Positions 50,431 to 60,800 of a DNA stretch of 64,000 bases are shown one piece after another (positions within the stretch are counted from its first letter, which is position 1; each line of letters starts with the position of its first letter). The translations under genes and the position numbers were made by a program. Where the stretch lies: contig NZ_JAIQDW010000011.1 of assembly GCF_020026925.1 (NCBI RefSeq), positions 62,001 to 126,000 of the forward strand, given 5' to 3'. Origin of the DNA: Flavobacterium hibisci (lineage in GTDB: Bacteria > Bacteroidota > Bacteroidia > Flavobacteriales > Flavobacteriaceae). The notes beneath the pieces were generated by a model. That model had not been told where the DNA came from. It did no database searches and was given only the letters and a program-made list of their open reading frames with translations.

Positions 50431-53400
50431 TTATTTAATTAATGTTAATGATCCTTTTTCTGTTATGGTGTGGTTGTAAAAAGTTTTGGCCGTTATACTG
50501 TAATAGTAATTGCCGTTTTCAGCGTCCAGATCTTTAATTTTTCCTTTCCAGCCATGAATGTTAACCCCGCTTTCTGTATAAATAATACCTCCCCAAGTAT
50601 CATAAATATCCAGGGTTACATTGTTGAGCCCCTGAAATACAGGCGCAAATGAATCGTTGATTCCGTCATTATTAGGTGTAAAAGCGTTCGGCATAACGAG
50701 CTTATATCCTTTTTCTACAAGAATACTGGTTTCATAAGAATACTGACACCCAAAAGGATAGTTCACAACTTGTTTGATGGTATAGGTGCCTTCTCTGGTA
50801 TAAATATGCTCCGGATTGGTTTCTGTTGAGAAATTACCGTCTCCAAAATCCCATGATGTACTTGTGAAGTCTCCTGTAGCCTGATTTGTAAATTTAACCG
50901 GATCGTAAACAGAATAAAGATCAAACATCTCTTTTCCGTAAGAACTTGTAGAAAAATTTGCGACACCTAAAACAGGTTTTTTGACATTATGATTTACATC
51001 GGCAGTACAGCCAAAACTATCGGTAACGGTAAAAATGATTAGCCCTTTATTATCGGTTTTCATTATTTCGCCATTAGCACCAGAAACAACACCGTCTGAC
51101 CATTTTAAAGTATAAGGCGGAATACCTCCTTTAACGTGTCCTACAAATGTCTGATCTACAAATCTCGTATCGCAATTAAAATCAGTTAAAATTTCAATTG
51201 TAGGTGTAAGTTGTTCGAATCGTATAATTTTAAAGGTATCTGATTTTTTACAGCCTCTTGAATCTGTTACTGTAACCGTATAGTTATCAGGCGTAAGCTG
51301 ACTCAAATCTTCAGTTCGTGCTCCGTTAGACCAGGCATAAGTATAAGGGGCTGTACCACCTGTAACAACAAGGTCAATAACACCAGTATTTGCTTTAACG
51401 CAGTCAAGCGGGTTTGACACATCTCCTCTTATTTCTAATTCGAGCGGGTCAACAACGATATATTCTGCCTCGATTACACATAATTTAGCATCGGTAATTT
51501 TTACCTTATAGCTTCCTGGACCAAGATTATTTCTTTCAATCCCGGCTGTAGAACCATCACTCCATTCCAGTTTAAGAGGCGCCTGCCCGCCAACAAGATT
51601 AAGTCGGATGTGTGCATCATTTGCTCCATGGCAGGAAATATTTTGAAAGTCCGGATTAATCATAAATACCGGCGCATTGTTAATCGTTATTAGAAAATCT
51701 TTCGGACATCCCAAAGCATCAGTAATGGTAATTAGATAGTTTCCTGCAGACAAATTAGACTGTTCCATGCCCGTTCCTAAATTGCTCCATTTTATAATAT
51801 ATGGATCACCGGTTGTAAAAGGAACACCGCCGGTAATCCCATTAATTTTTATAACTCCATCCCTTACACTGTAACAAGTTAAATGAGTAACAGAGTAGTT
51901 TAATTTAATTTCAGGGTTTTGCAGTATTTCTACTTTTAGAGAAACTGTACAACCTGAATTGTCCGTAACCGTTAAATTGTAAGTACCTGCATACAGGTTC
52001 TTTAAATTTTGAAGATTACTTCTAAACCCATTTGGCCCTGTCCAGCTGTAACGATGGCTAGGTCTTCCTCCTGATGAACTTACATTAATTTCACCGGTAT
52101 TATATCCGTAGCATAAGATATCAACCTGGCTTTCCCATTTTACTTCCAGTAATGGTGGTTCAATAACGGTAAAACTGGTTCCTGTAAGTACACCACAATT
52201 ATTAGCTTCTGTTATTTTAACCTGATATACTCCTTTTTCTAAATTATTTATGTTTCCGGAATTAACAGTATATGGATTTCCATCTTTTGTCCAGACAAAA
52301 TTGTAAGGAGGTGTACCGCCGGTTACAGAAGTATTGATAGTTCCGTTTTTTAATCCAAAACACGTAATGTCGTTTTTACTTTCGCCTGTAATTCTAAATT
52401 CTCCCGGCTCTGAGACATAATATGAAGTAGTAAAAGGACAGCCCCCATTATCTCTGATTGATAAATAATAGGTACCTGCTTTTAAATTAGAAATATCCTG
52501 ATCTGAACTCGTAAATCCGTTAGGACTTGTCCAGGATATTATGTAGGGGGTTCCTGTTGCATAAGGTGTTCCTCCACTTACAACTATGTTGATACTCCCG
52601 TCATTTGATCCATAACATTTGCCATTTTTTATAGTCTGAACTACTTTTATTATTGGTTCTACCGTAACGGTAACAGTAAAATCAGGCCCAGGACATGAAG
52701 TCGATATTGGAGATACAGTATAGGTTACCGTTGCAGGACTGGCAGTATTATTTATCAAGGTCTGGCTAATACTTGTTCTAGGACTTGACTGCGCACTTGC
52801 ACCGCTTACCGCACCCGGTGGAGAAACTACTGGATTAGACCATATATAAGTAGTTCCTGAAGGGACATTATCTGTTGTTCCGTTACTGATAGGTGTAATC
52901 TGAAAAGTATTGCCACTGCATATTTTTGCTGTTTTAGGAGTTATAACAGGAGAAAGAACCATGTCAACAGAAAAATTTCTTGATACTGTTGAGGTTCCAC
53001 AGCTGTTTGTAACACTAAATGTTGCTACATAATTTCCGGTAGTCGTATAATTAATAGCCCCAGGATTAGGTAGTGTAGAAGTTGACGGTGTACCTCCCGG
53101 GAAACTCCATAAGTATGTAATTTCTGAAGCAGGGGAACAGGTTTCTTCTACTAATCCTTCAGGGTAGATTGTTGCCGATTTACAAAAATCTGAAATTGGT
53201 TTCAAAGAAATAACAGGTTTCTTTTTTACATGGATTGCCTGAGTGGTTTCACGCTCTATTCCACAAGAATTCCATGTTCTAAGTCTTAGATAATAAATTC
53301 CTGGGGTTGTAAAATTAAAAGCAGGATCTTTAGAAGAGGAATAAGTTCCGTTTGCAAAATTCCATTGACCTCTTCCTGATCCGGGCGAAGTTTCTTTACC

Positions 53401-54771
53401 ACAATATGCCGGAGAATAACCAGTCACATCCCAAAAGAAACTTGAAACACCACAGCTTAAATTGGTGTCGGTAGTATTGTTTATCTGAACTGTTTCTGAT
53501 GCACAGGCATTGCCAAAAGTAAATTGTGGCTGTAATACGGGTTCCACACAGATGTATTGTGCAGCAGGAGTGATCCCGACACCACAAGGTGTTGTAGCAT
53601 TCAGGGTAACTTTATAAGTACCTGGCGCTGAATAGGAGTGATAGGGATTAACTTCTCTCGAAGTTGTACCATCTCCAAAATCCCAGGTATAAACATTCAC
53701 AGTACTACAACCATTAGTATAACCTGCATAGGTTGAATTATTGAAGCGTACACCTGAATTTACACATGCAACAGACGGAATGTTAAAACTAATTACCGGC
53801 ACGTCTAAAATAATAATGGGACCAGCAGTAAGATAAGTGCTTCCACAAGATGTTGTAATAGTTAAGGTAACAGTATTTCCTGACGGACAGTTAGCCCTTG
53901 TAAACTTATGTGGAATAGGAAAATTTTGTGAAGCCTGAGGATTGAACCTGTTATAATAAACAGAGCTTTCAAGTTGTGCCTGAGTATAAGGTTGAGTTGT
54001 GCCATCGCCATAGTCGACCACATATCTGGTATCTGATGGGTTAAGTGCCCAGGAACCAATCGCAAAATCCATTGGGTCTACCGGCACACATAAATTAGTT
54101 GTGTTTCCGGGAGCGATAAGGGCACCAATTGGATTATTAGAGTTCTTAACAACATACGTGACAGAATTATTACAGCTTCCAACGGCAGTAATCACCATAT
54201 TAAAAGAACCCAATTTTTGGTATTCGTGAGTTTTTGGAAAAGTGACATTTGTTTCCGCACTTCCGTCGCCCCAGTTAACATTATAAGATGTTACACATGA
54301 AGCAGAAGCTGAACTATTTCCAACATTAATAGTATATTTTGGATTTGAATTATTGTCCCCGCATCTTTCAAAAGGTTTATTAGAACCCGGAGCATTTAGA
54401 TCAGTAAATTTTAAATCGGGTTTTTGTTTTACAGAAACAGTTTTTGTAATAGAAGTTTCGCCACTGGCATCTGTAACGGTTAGTTTTACACTAAAATTCT
54501 GAGTTCCGCAACCTACTGCAGTAAAGATGTGAGTCGGGTTCATTTCGCTCGAAGTTGTCCCGTCATCAAATTCCCATTTGTAAGTAAGAGGTCCAGTACC
54601 GCTTGCATTGGAGTTAAAAGTAACCGGAGTGCCGGAACAGGCACCATCATTGGTAAAACTGAAATTAACGGTTGGAGGTAAAAATAATTTATTTGAACTG
54701 TTTTCGAAACTGTAAACAGTTGTGGTAATTATTGAAATAAAAAGTAATGTTAAGAAGTAAAGTTTCTTCAT
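50431..54771 (-). CDS. Giant PKD/SprB-repeat adhesin with type IX type B sorting signal
   Basis: A 1446-residue protein from the ATG at 54771 (54915 adds 48 residues with no signal). Signal peptide, then several PKD domains (first: YKWEFDDGTTSSEMNPTHIF), an Ig-like middle, and seven SprB-type repeats (each C-x-G-x-x-x-G then SGGTPPY-like and GCxxS). A last PKD domain (TSTSWDFGDGNFSTETNPEHIYTREGTY) precedes the C-terminus LVMPNAFTPNNDGINDSFAP, the gliding-motility type B sorting domain. Likely a cell-surface adhesin delivered by the type IX system. Confidence 0.92.
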   Translation of the reverse strand: MKKLYFLTLLFISIITTTVYSFENSSNKLFLPPTVNFSFTNDGACSGTPVTFNSNASGTGPLTYKWEFDDGTTSSEMNPTHIFTAVGCGTQNFSVKLTVTDASGETSITKTVSVKQKPDLKFTDLNAPGSNKPFERCGDNNSNPKYTINVGNSSASASCVTSYNVNWGDGSAETNVTFPKTHEYQKLGSFNMVITAVGSCNNSVTYVVKNSNNPIGALIAPGNTTNLCVPVDPMDFAIGSWALNPSDTRYVVDYGDGTTQPYTQAQLESSVYYNRFNPQASQNFPIPHKFTRANCPSGNTVTLTITTSCGSTYLTAGPIIILDVPVISFNIPSVACVNSGVRFNNSTYAGYTNGCSTVNVYTWDFGDGTTSREVNPYHSYSAPGTYKVTLNATTPCGVGITPAAQYICVEPVLQPQFTFGNACASETVQINNTTDTNLSCGVSSFFWDVTGYSPAYCGKETSPGSGRGQWNFANGTYSSSKDPAFNFTTPGIYYLRLRTWNSCGIERETTQAIHVKKKPVISLKPISDFCKSATIYPEGLVEETCSPASEITYLWSFPGGTPSTSTLPNPGAINYTTTGNYVATFSVTNSCGTSTVSRNFSVDMVLSPVITPKTAKICSGNTFQITPISNGTTDNVPSGTTYIWSNPVVSPPGAVSGASAQSSPRTSISQTLINNTASPATVTYTVSPISTSCPGPDFTVTVTVEPIIKVVQTIKNGKCYGSNDGSINIVVSGGTPYATGTPYIISWTSPNGFTSSDQDISNLKAGTYYLSIRDNGGCPFTTSYYVSEPGEFRITGESKNDITCFGLKNGTINTSVTGGTPPYNFVWTKDGNPYTVNSGNINNLEKGVYQVKITEANNCGVLTGTSFTVIEPPLLEVKWESQVDILCYGYNTGEINVSSSGGRPSHRYSWTGPNGFRSNLQNLKNLYAGTYNLTVTDNSGCTVSLKVEILQNPEIKLNYSVTHLTCYSVRDGVIKINGITGGVPFTTGDPYIIKWSNLGTGMEQSNLSAGNYLITITDALGCPKDFLITINNAPVFMINPDFQNISCHGANDAHIRLNLVGGQAPLKLEWSDGSTAGIERNNLGPGSYKVKITDAKLCVIEAEYIVVDPLELEIRGDVSNPLDCVKANTGVIDLVVTGGTAPYTYAWSNGARTEDLSQLTPDNYTVTVTDSRGCKKSDTFKIIRFEQLTPTIEILTDFNCDTRFVDQTFVGHVKGGIPPYTLKWSDGVVSGANGEIMKTDNKGLIIFTVTDSFGCTADVNHNVKKPVLGVANFSTSSYGKEMFDLYSVYDPVKFTNQATGDFTSTSWDFGDGNFSTETNPEHIYTREGTYTIKQVVNYPFGCQYSYETSILVEKGYKLVMPNAFTPNNDGINDSFAPVFQGLNNVTLDIYDTWGGIIYTESGVNIHGWKGKIKDLDAENGNYYYSITAKTFYNHTITEKGSLTLIK

Positions 54772-55024
54772 GTAGTATAATTCGGTTATTTTCGGCGGTA
54801 AAAGTATGTGTTTTTTTTTAATCAAAGAAAGATTACGAATAATGATTTTGAATAATTTGTAAGTTTTATAGCAAAATTGATAAAACCTGAAATTTCTTTT
54901 GTAGAGATAAATCACGAATCATTTATACAATAGTTTTAACTCTTTCACAATAAGTCAAAAGAATCAAATAATAATCAGAACCTTGTAAATAATAATTGTT
55001 AGTATGATAGTAAGAAACATATTA

Positions 55025-55032
55025 TACATTTG
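55025..55032 (+). promoter_or_regulatory. -7 box TACATTTG
   Basis: Fits TAnnTTTG and ends 27 nt before the GTG start of the kinase gene at 55059, like the box before the nuclease gene. Confidence 0.55.
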
Positions 55033-55058
55033 TCAGACAACAACCAAAAACAAGCAAA

Positions 55059-56990
55059 GTGAATCTAAAATTACATCTTATAATTTTCTTTTTCGTCTTT
55101 CATATCTGCGGAATATTACATGCACAAAATGTTCAGTTAGATAGTTTAAAAAGGGTGGTTGAAAACACTAAGACTGACACGATCAAAGTTGATCAATATA
55201 ATAAAATAGCCGACTTATATAAAGAAATTGATCCTGATTTGACTTTTTCTTACGCTCAGAAAGCAATTGTTATTAGTTTAAAAAACGAATATCATTTTGG
55301 ATTGGCAACAGCATATGTAAACCAGGGAAATGCTTCTATAATACTCGGAAATTATCCGGATGCCCTGAAATTCTTTAAAAAAGCACAATCAGAATTTGAA
55401 ATCGCATTGCAAAAAGAAGCCAACAAAAAGCGAATAAAAAGCGGTCTGGCTCGTGCTTATACAAGTTCCGGAGTTGTGTATTCCGAGCAGGGAGATTATA
55501 CCTCATCATTAAAAAATTATGAAAAAGGCCTAAAATTATATCAACAGATTGACCAAAAGGAAGGCATTTCTAAAACGCTGAATAATATTGGAATTCTCTA
55601 TAAATCGCAGCAAAAATATCCTAAAGCATTGCAATATCTCAAAGAGGCACACAAGATACAAACTCTTTTAAGTGAAAAAAATGCCCCAATGACATTGACT
55701 AATATTGGTGTTATTTATTTTGAAACTGGGGAATATCAAAATGCGATTCAGTTTTACCGGAAAGCTCAAAAAGGATTTGAGAAAAACGAAAACAAACGCG
55801 GTTCTGCATTACTCAATAATTATTTAGGAGATTATTATAAAGCACAGAAGAATTTTATTCTGGCAAATGAATATTATCAGAAATCATTGGCTTTGTATGA
55901 GGAAATTCAGAATAAATTCGGGGCTTCTCTTGCTTTGTACAACATTGGATTGTTGTTGCAGGAGCAGAAAAAATACAAAGAGGCTGTACATTTTGCTACG
56001 AAATCATTGGCCTATGCTCAGGAAATTGGCGTACTCGATCAAACTTTCCACACAGAAGAATTGCTAAGTGAATTGTACGAATCCTTAAAAGAACCTGAAG
56101 CTGCACTGGCTCATTATAAAAAATCAATTATTGCCCGTGACAGTATCATCAATCAGGAAACCAGCAAAAAGTTTGCAATGGCGGAAATGAATTATGAGTA
56201 TAAGAAAAAAGAGGCCTTACTTTCTGAAAAGCACAAAAGAGAATTTCAGTTGATTGTGTTCTCTGTCTTGGGAGGTATTTTACTCGTTGTTTTAGGCTGG
56301 GTCATTTATAACCGAATGCAGGTAAAACGCCAACTCACACTTAAAAAAGAATTGGCGGAATACGAACAGAAAGCACTTCATATGCAAATGAATCCGCATT
56401 TTGTGTTCAACTGCCTGAGTTCAATTTCGAGTTTTATTGTACAGAACGGAACCGACTCGGCGCTGAAATATTTGTCGAAATTTTCAAAGCTGATGCGTCT
56501 GACACTTGAATATTCTAAAGGTTCTCTTATTCCGATAGACAAAGAAATCGAAAGCCTTCAGAATTATCTGGAACTGGAACAGCTTCGTTTTGAGAATAAA
56601 TTTGAATTCGAAATCCATTCAAGCGAAAATGTAGAATTCAATGTGGGACTGCCTCCTTTGCTGATTCAGCCTTTTGTTGAAAATGCGATCCTTCACGGTT
56701 TGGTTCCCAAAGAAGGAAAAGGAAAAATAAATGTCGATTTTGATGTACAAAACGAGCAACTGATCTGCACTATTACTGATGACGGAATTGGACTATCAGA
56801 ATCTAAACTCTTAAAAGAAAATTCGGTTACGGCACATCAGTCAATGGCATTGGATATTACAAAAAAACGCCTTAAGATTATGGAATCCATTACATCCAAA
56901 TCAGCAAAAATTGAAATTCTGGAATTAAATTCAAACAAACAAACAGGTACAAAAGCAATATTGTATTTGCCTGTTCAATATATATCATAA
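55059..56990 (+). CDS. TPR sensor histidine kinase of the LytS type
   Basis: A 643-residue kinase starting at GTG 55059. Signal peptide ending HAQ, TPR repeats at about 30-360 (FHFGLATAYVNQGNASIILGNYPDALKFFKKAQ-like units), a membrane helix at about 405-425, and a His_kinase domain with MNPHFVFNCLSSISSF (phospho-His) and YLSKFSKLMRLTLEYSKGSLIPIDKEIESLQNYLELEQLRF. The HATPase end has FVENAILHGLVPKEGKGKI and ITDDGIGLSESK. It pairs with the LytTR regulator 10 bp downstream. Confidence 0.9.
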   Translation: MNLKLHLIIFFFVFHICGILHAQNVQLDSLKRVVENTKTDTIKVDQYNKIADLYKEIDPDLTFSYAQKAIVISLKNEYHFGLATAYVNQGNASIILGNYPDALKFFKKAQSEFEIALQKEANKKRIKSGLARAYTSSGVVYSEQGDYTSSLKNYEKGLKLYQQIDQKEGISKTLNNIGILYKSQQKYPKALQYLKEAHKIQTLLSEKNAPMTLTNIGVIYFETGEYQNAIQFYRKAQKGFEKNENKRGSALLNNYLGDYYKAQKNFILANEYYQKSLALYEEIQNKFGASLALYNIGLLLQEQKKYKEAVHFATKSLAYAQEIGVLDQTFHTEELLSELYESLKEPEAALAHYKKSIIARDSIINQETSKKFAMAEMNYEYKKKEALLSEKHKREFQLIVFSVLGGILLVVLGWVIYNRMQVKRQLTLKKELAEYEQKALHMQMNPHFVFNCLSSISSFIVQNGTDSALKYLSKFSKLMRLTLEYSKGSLIPIDKEIESLQNYLELEQLRFENKFEFEIHSSENVEFNVGLPPLLIQPFVENAILHGLVPKEGKGKINVDFDVQNEQLICTITDDGIGLSESKLLKENSVTAHQSMALDITKKRLKIMESITSKSAKIEILELNSNKQTGTKAILYLPVQYIS

Positions 56991-57000
56991 CAAAAAGCCA

Positions 57001-57762
57001 ATGATAACAGCCTTACTTATAGACGATGACAAACATCTACGAACAGGTTTAAAAGCACTTTTAGAACGCTACACGAATGATATTTTTATTATTGGTGAAG
57101 CCGAAAGTGTTAAAACAGGAATAGCCGCTATTGAAAAACTAAAGCCTCAGGTTATTTTTCTCGATATTCATCTGACTGACGGAACAGGTTTTGACATTCT
57201 GGAAAATCTTTCAAAAATAAATGGAAAACTTAAAGCACATGTTGTTTTTATTACGGCTCATGAACAATATGCTTTAAAAGCGTTTAAATTCAGTGCTTTA
57301 GATTTTATTCTGAAACCCGTAGATCCTGAAGAATTGCAGGATACAATGGTAAAAATTAAAGATGCTGTCGGCAAAAAGAATTCTTTTGAAAACATTGATT
57401 TACTGCTTGAAAACATTCGGAAAAAAGTAGATAATTTCAAGCGAATCGCTTTATCAACAAGCGATGGCATTCATTTGTTTGAAGTTGCAGATATTATTCG
57501 CTGCGAAGCGAAAGCCAATTATACCGAGTTTTTTATAAAAAATCACAAGCCGGTTTTAATTTCAAAAACATTAAAAGAATACGAAGAACTGCTCGCAGAA
57601 CATGGTTTTGAACGCATTCACCAATCGCATTTAATTAACCTTTCGTATTTGAAATCATATATAAAATCAGATGGCGGTTATGTAATTATGGCCGATAACA
57701 GTAATATTCCAATTGCCCAAAGCAAAAAGGAGAAACTGCAGGAAATGATCAAATCCTTATAA
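57001..57762 (+). CDS. LytTR-type response regulator
   Basis: A 253-residue regulator. The receiver (1-120) has DDD at 8-10, phospho-acceptor Asp55 in VIFLDIHL, the Thr in FITAHE and a Lys in ILKPVD. The C-terminal LytTR domain (about 150-250) begins ALSTSDGIHLFEVADIIRCEAKANYTEFF and ends FERIHQSHLINLSYLKSYI. It is 46 bp before the LRR gene, so it may regulate it. Confidence 0.92.
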   Translation: MITALLIDDDKHLRTGLKALLERYTNDIFIIGEAESVKTGIAAIEKLKPQVIFLDIHLTDGTGFDILENLSKINGKLKAHVVFITAHEQYALKAFKFSALDFILKPVDPEELQDTMVKIKDAVGKKNSFENIDLLLENIRKKVDNFKRIALSTSDGIHLFEVADIIRCEAKANYTEFFIKNHKPVLISKTLKEYEELLAEHGFERIHQSHLINLSYLKSYIKSDGGYVIMADNSNIPIAQSKKEKLQEMIKSL

Positions 57763-57808
57763 GATATATCTCCAAACTATAAACTAATCCAAAAACAACC
57801 TTTTAATT

Positions 57809-60800
57809 ATGCAAAGAAAAATACTTTTGTTTGTGCTTTTACTGACCACGATAGTAAAGGCACAAAATGTTGCTGTCCCCGATGCAAATTTCAAAGCCAA
57901 ATTGCTGGAAGCTGATGTTACAAATTCCATAGCACTGAATTCCGCTGGTATTTCAATTAAAATAGATGCCAACAACAACGGTGAAATTGATACTAATGAA
58001 GCCTTAGCAGTATATCAGCTGAAAGTTTCGAATTCAGGAATTCTTAATTTAACAGGAATTGCCAGTTTTACCAATCTTAAAAATTTAGATTGTTCCAATA
58101 ACATCCTTTTAAACCTGGATGTTACAGCTTTAACCAATCTGACAAACTTAAATTGTTCAGCCAATTATCTGACGGCATTTAATGTCAGTACATTAACCAA
58201 TCTTGTCAATCTTTTTCTGGACCAAAACCGATTAACCAGTCTGGATGTTAGTGGTTTAAGTAATCTTAAGATTTTATTCTGCAGTAATAATAAACTGACA
58301 AGCCTTAATGTCAATGGTTCAACCAGTGTTAAAACGCTATTTTGCAGCAGCAATGAACTTACAAGCCTTGATCTTGCCGGATTAACCAGTCTTGAATTAT
58401 TGCTTTGTGAAACTAATAAACTTACCAATCTTAATCTAAATGGCTTAACCAATCTTAAATCATTGATTTGTAGCTATAATAATTTGGCTATTCTTAATTT
58501 AAATGGTTTAACAAACCTGGATAGCCTTGAGTGTAATTATAATCTTCTTACGAGTCTGGATGTTAGTAGTTTATCTAAACTTACGAAGCTGGATTGCTTT
58601 TATAATCAAATTACAAGTTTAGATTTAAGCAATACAACTCTTTTAACAGAATTAAGCTGTGGCGAAAACCACATTACTACTTTAAATCTGAGTGGTTTAA
58701 GCAATCTTAAAACTTTAGCCTGTTCGTACCTGCCTAATAATTTAATTATCAATGGATCGAACCTGACAGCTTTGAAAACGTTTCAATACACAGGTTCAAA
58801 TTCAGATTTAACCTTAAATGGTTTTCCTGCTATTGAAAATTTTAATTTAAATTTATCTCCGGCAAACATCACTCTAAATGTATCCGGACTTAATACGCTT
58901 GCCAATATTAATCTGTTTAATAACCAAACCACCAGTTTTACTGTAAACGGTTCGGGGACAACTCATATTAAATCTATCAATTGTTCCAACGGTAAATTAA
59001 CGAGTTTAAACTTAAATGGTTTAAACAATCTGGCTTCACTGAACTGCAGCAATAATAAATTGACAAGTCTAAGTTTAACGAATTTAACCAGCCTGACTTC
59101 CTTAAATTTTAGCCTGAACAAAATTACCAATATCGATTTAAGCAGTGTTCCTAATTTGAAATATTTGGATTGCAATAACAACGTTCTGGGAAGTTTAGAT
59201 GTGAGTGGATTAACAAATCTGGAATATCTGGATTGCTCGAATCATATTTCGACAACCACCATAGGAAACCAAATTACTTCTTTAGCTGTCGGAGGATTAA
59301 CAAAACTGAAATATTTAGATTGTTCTAACTATGGTTATAATGGTGTATTGGGCGCATTAGGAAACGTAATTACTTCTTTGGATGTAAATAATTTAACGCT
59401 GCTGGAACAATTAAAATGTTCCAAAAATCGTCTTCCTTCCTTAATTGTAAACGGACTGACAAATCTGACTACTTTAGATTGTTCTTATAATTTATTGACG
59501 AGTTTAGATTTGATAGGCTTAACACAATTGACAAATTTGAATTATGCGCACAATCAACTTTCGAATCTTAATATGATTGGTTTAATCAATATTAAGGAAT
59601 TAGATTGTTCCTATAATACTATAAGTACATTAAATGTTTTGGGAATGCCTAATATTACAACATTAAATTGTAGCTTCAATGCGCTTACTACTTTAAACTT
59701 GAGCGGACTAAGCCAGCTTACAAAACTACATTGCGGCAATAATTTACTCACAAGTCTGGATGTAAATACGTTTACAAACCTGACCAACTTAAGCTGCAAC
59801 AACAATAAACTGACTACGCTGGATGTAAATAATTTAACCAATTTGGACTATTTGCAATGCGGTGCTAATAAACTTTCCGGACTGAATGTAAATAACCTGA
59901 CCAAGCTTACAAATTTACATTGCAGCGGTAATGAATTGACAAATCTTGATGTCAGCAATTTAACGTCACTGTTATATTTAGGATGCAGTGTTAATCAGCT
60001 TACGGCTCTTGATCTTAGTGGTCTGACAAATCTTTTGGATATCGAATGCAGAAATAATCAATTGACGAATATTGATATTACTACTTTATCAAATTTAAGA
60101 TCTATTGATTGCAGATATAACCAGATTACAAATCTTAATGTTGCTAATTGTCCGGCACTTAATACGGTATCCTGTACTAATAATCAAATCACAACACTTG
60201 ATGTGAGTTCATTAAAAAATCTTTCAAATTTATATTGTGCTAATAATTTGCTTACGAATTTATTCATGAAAAATGGCCGTAGTGAAACTCTGGATTTTTC
60301 CGGAAATCCGGGCTTAGCTTACATTTGTGCCGATGATGCTCAAATGGCGTATGTGCAATCGCAACTGAACAGCATGGGAATGACGGCAACAGTGGCAAAT
60401 TCGTACTGTAGCTTCACTCCTGGAGGACAGCATAATACAGTTGTGGGAACGACAATATTTGATGGAAACAATAATGGCTGTAATCTTAACGATCCCTTGC
60501 ATCCAAACATCAGGATAGATATAAACGACGGAACAACTACAGGTTCAGCTTTTACCAATACTGACGGAACTTCCACATTCTATACACAGGCAGGAACTTA
60601 TAGTATATTTCCAAATATAGAAAATGCGGGTGCTTTCAATATCTCACCTGCAAGTGCTACAATTGACTTTACTGATAATAATTACAACACCAATTATCAA
60701 AGCTTTTGTTTGTCTGCAAATGGAGTACATCCCGATGTTGAAATAGTGATCAGTCCAATTACCCCTGCAAGACCGGGCTTTGATTCAGCATACAGGATTG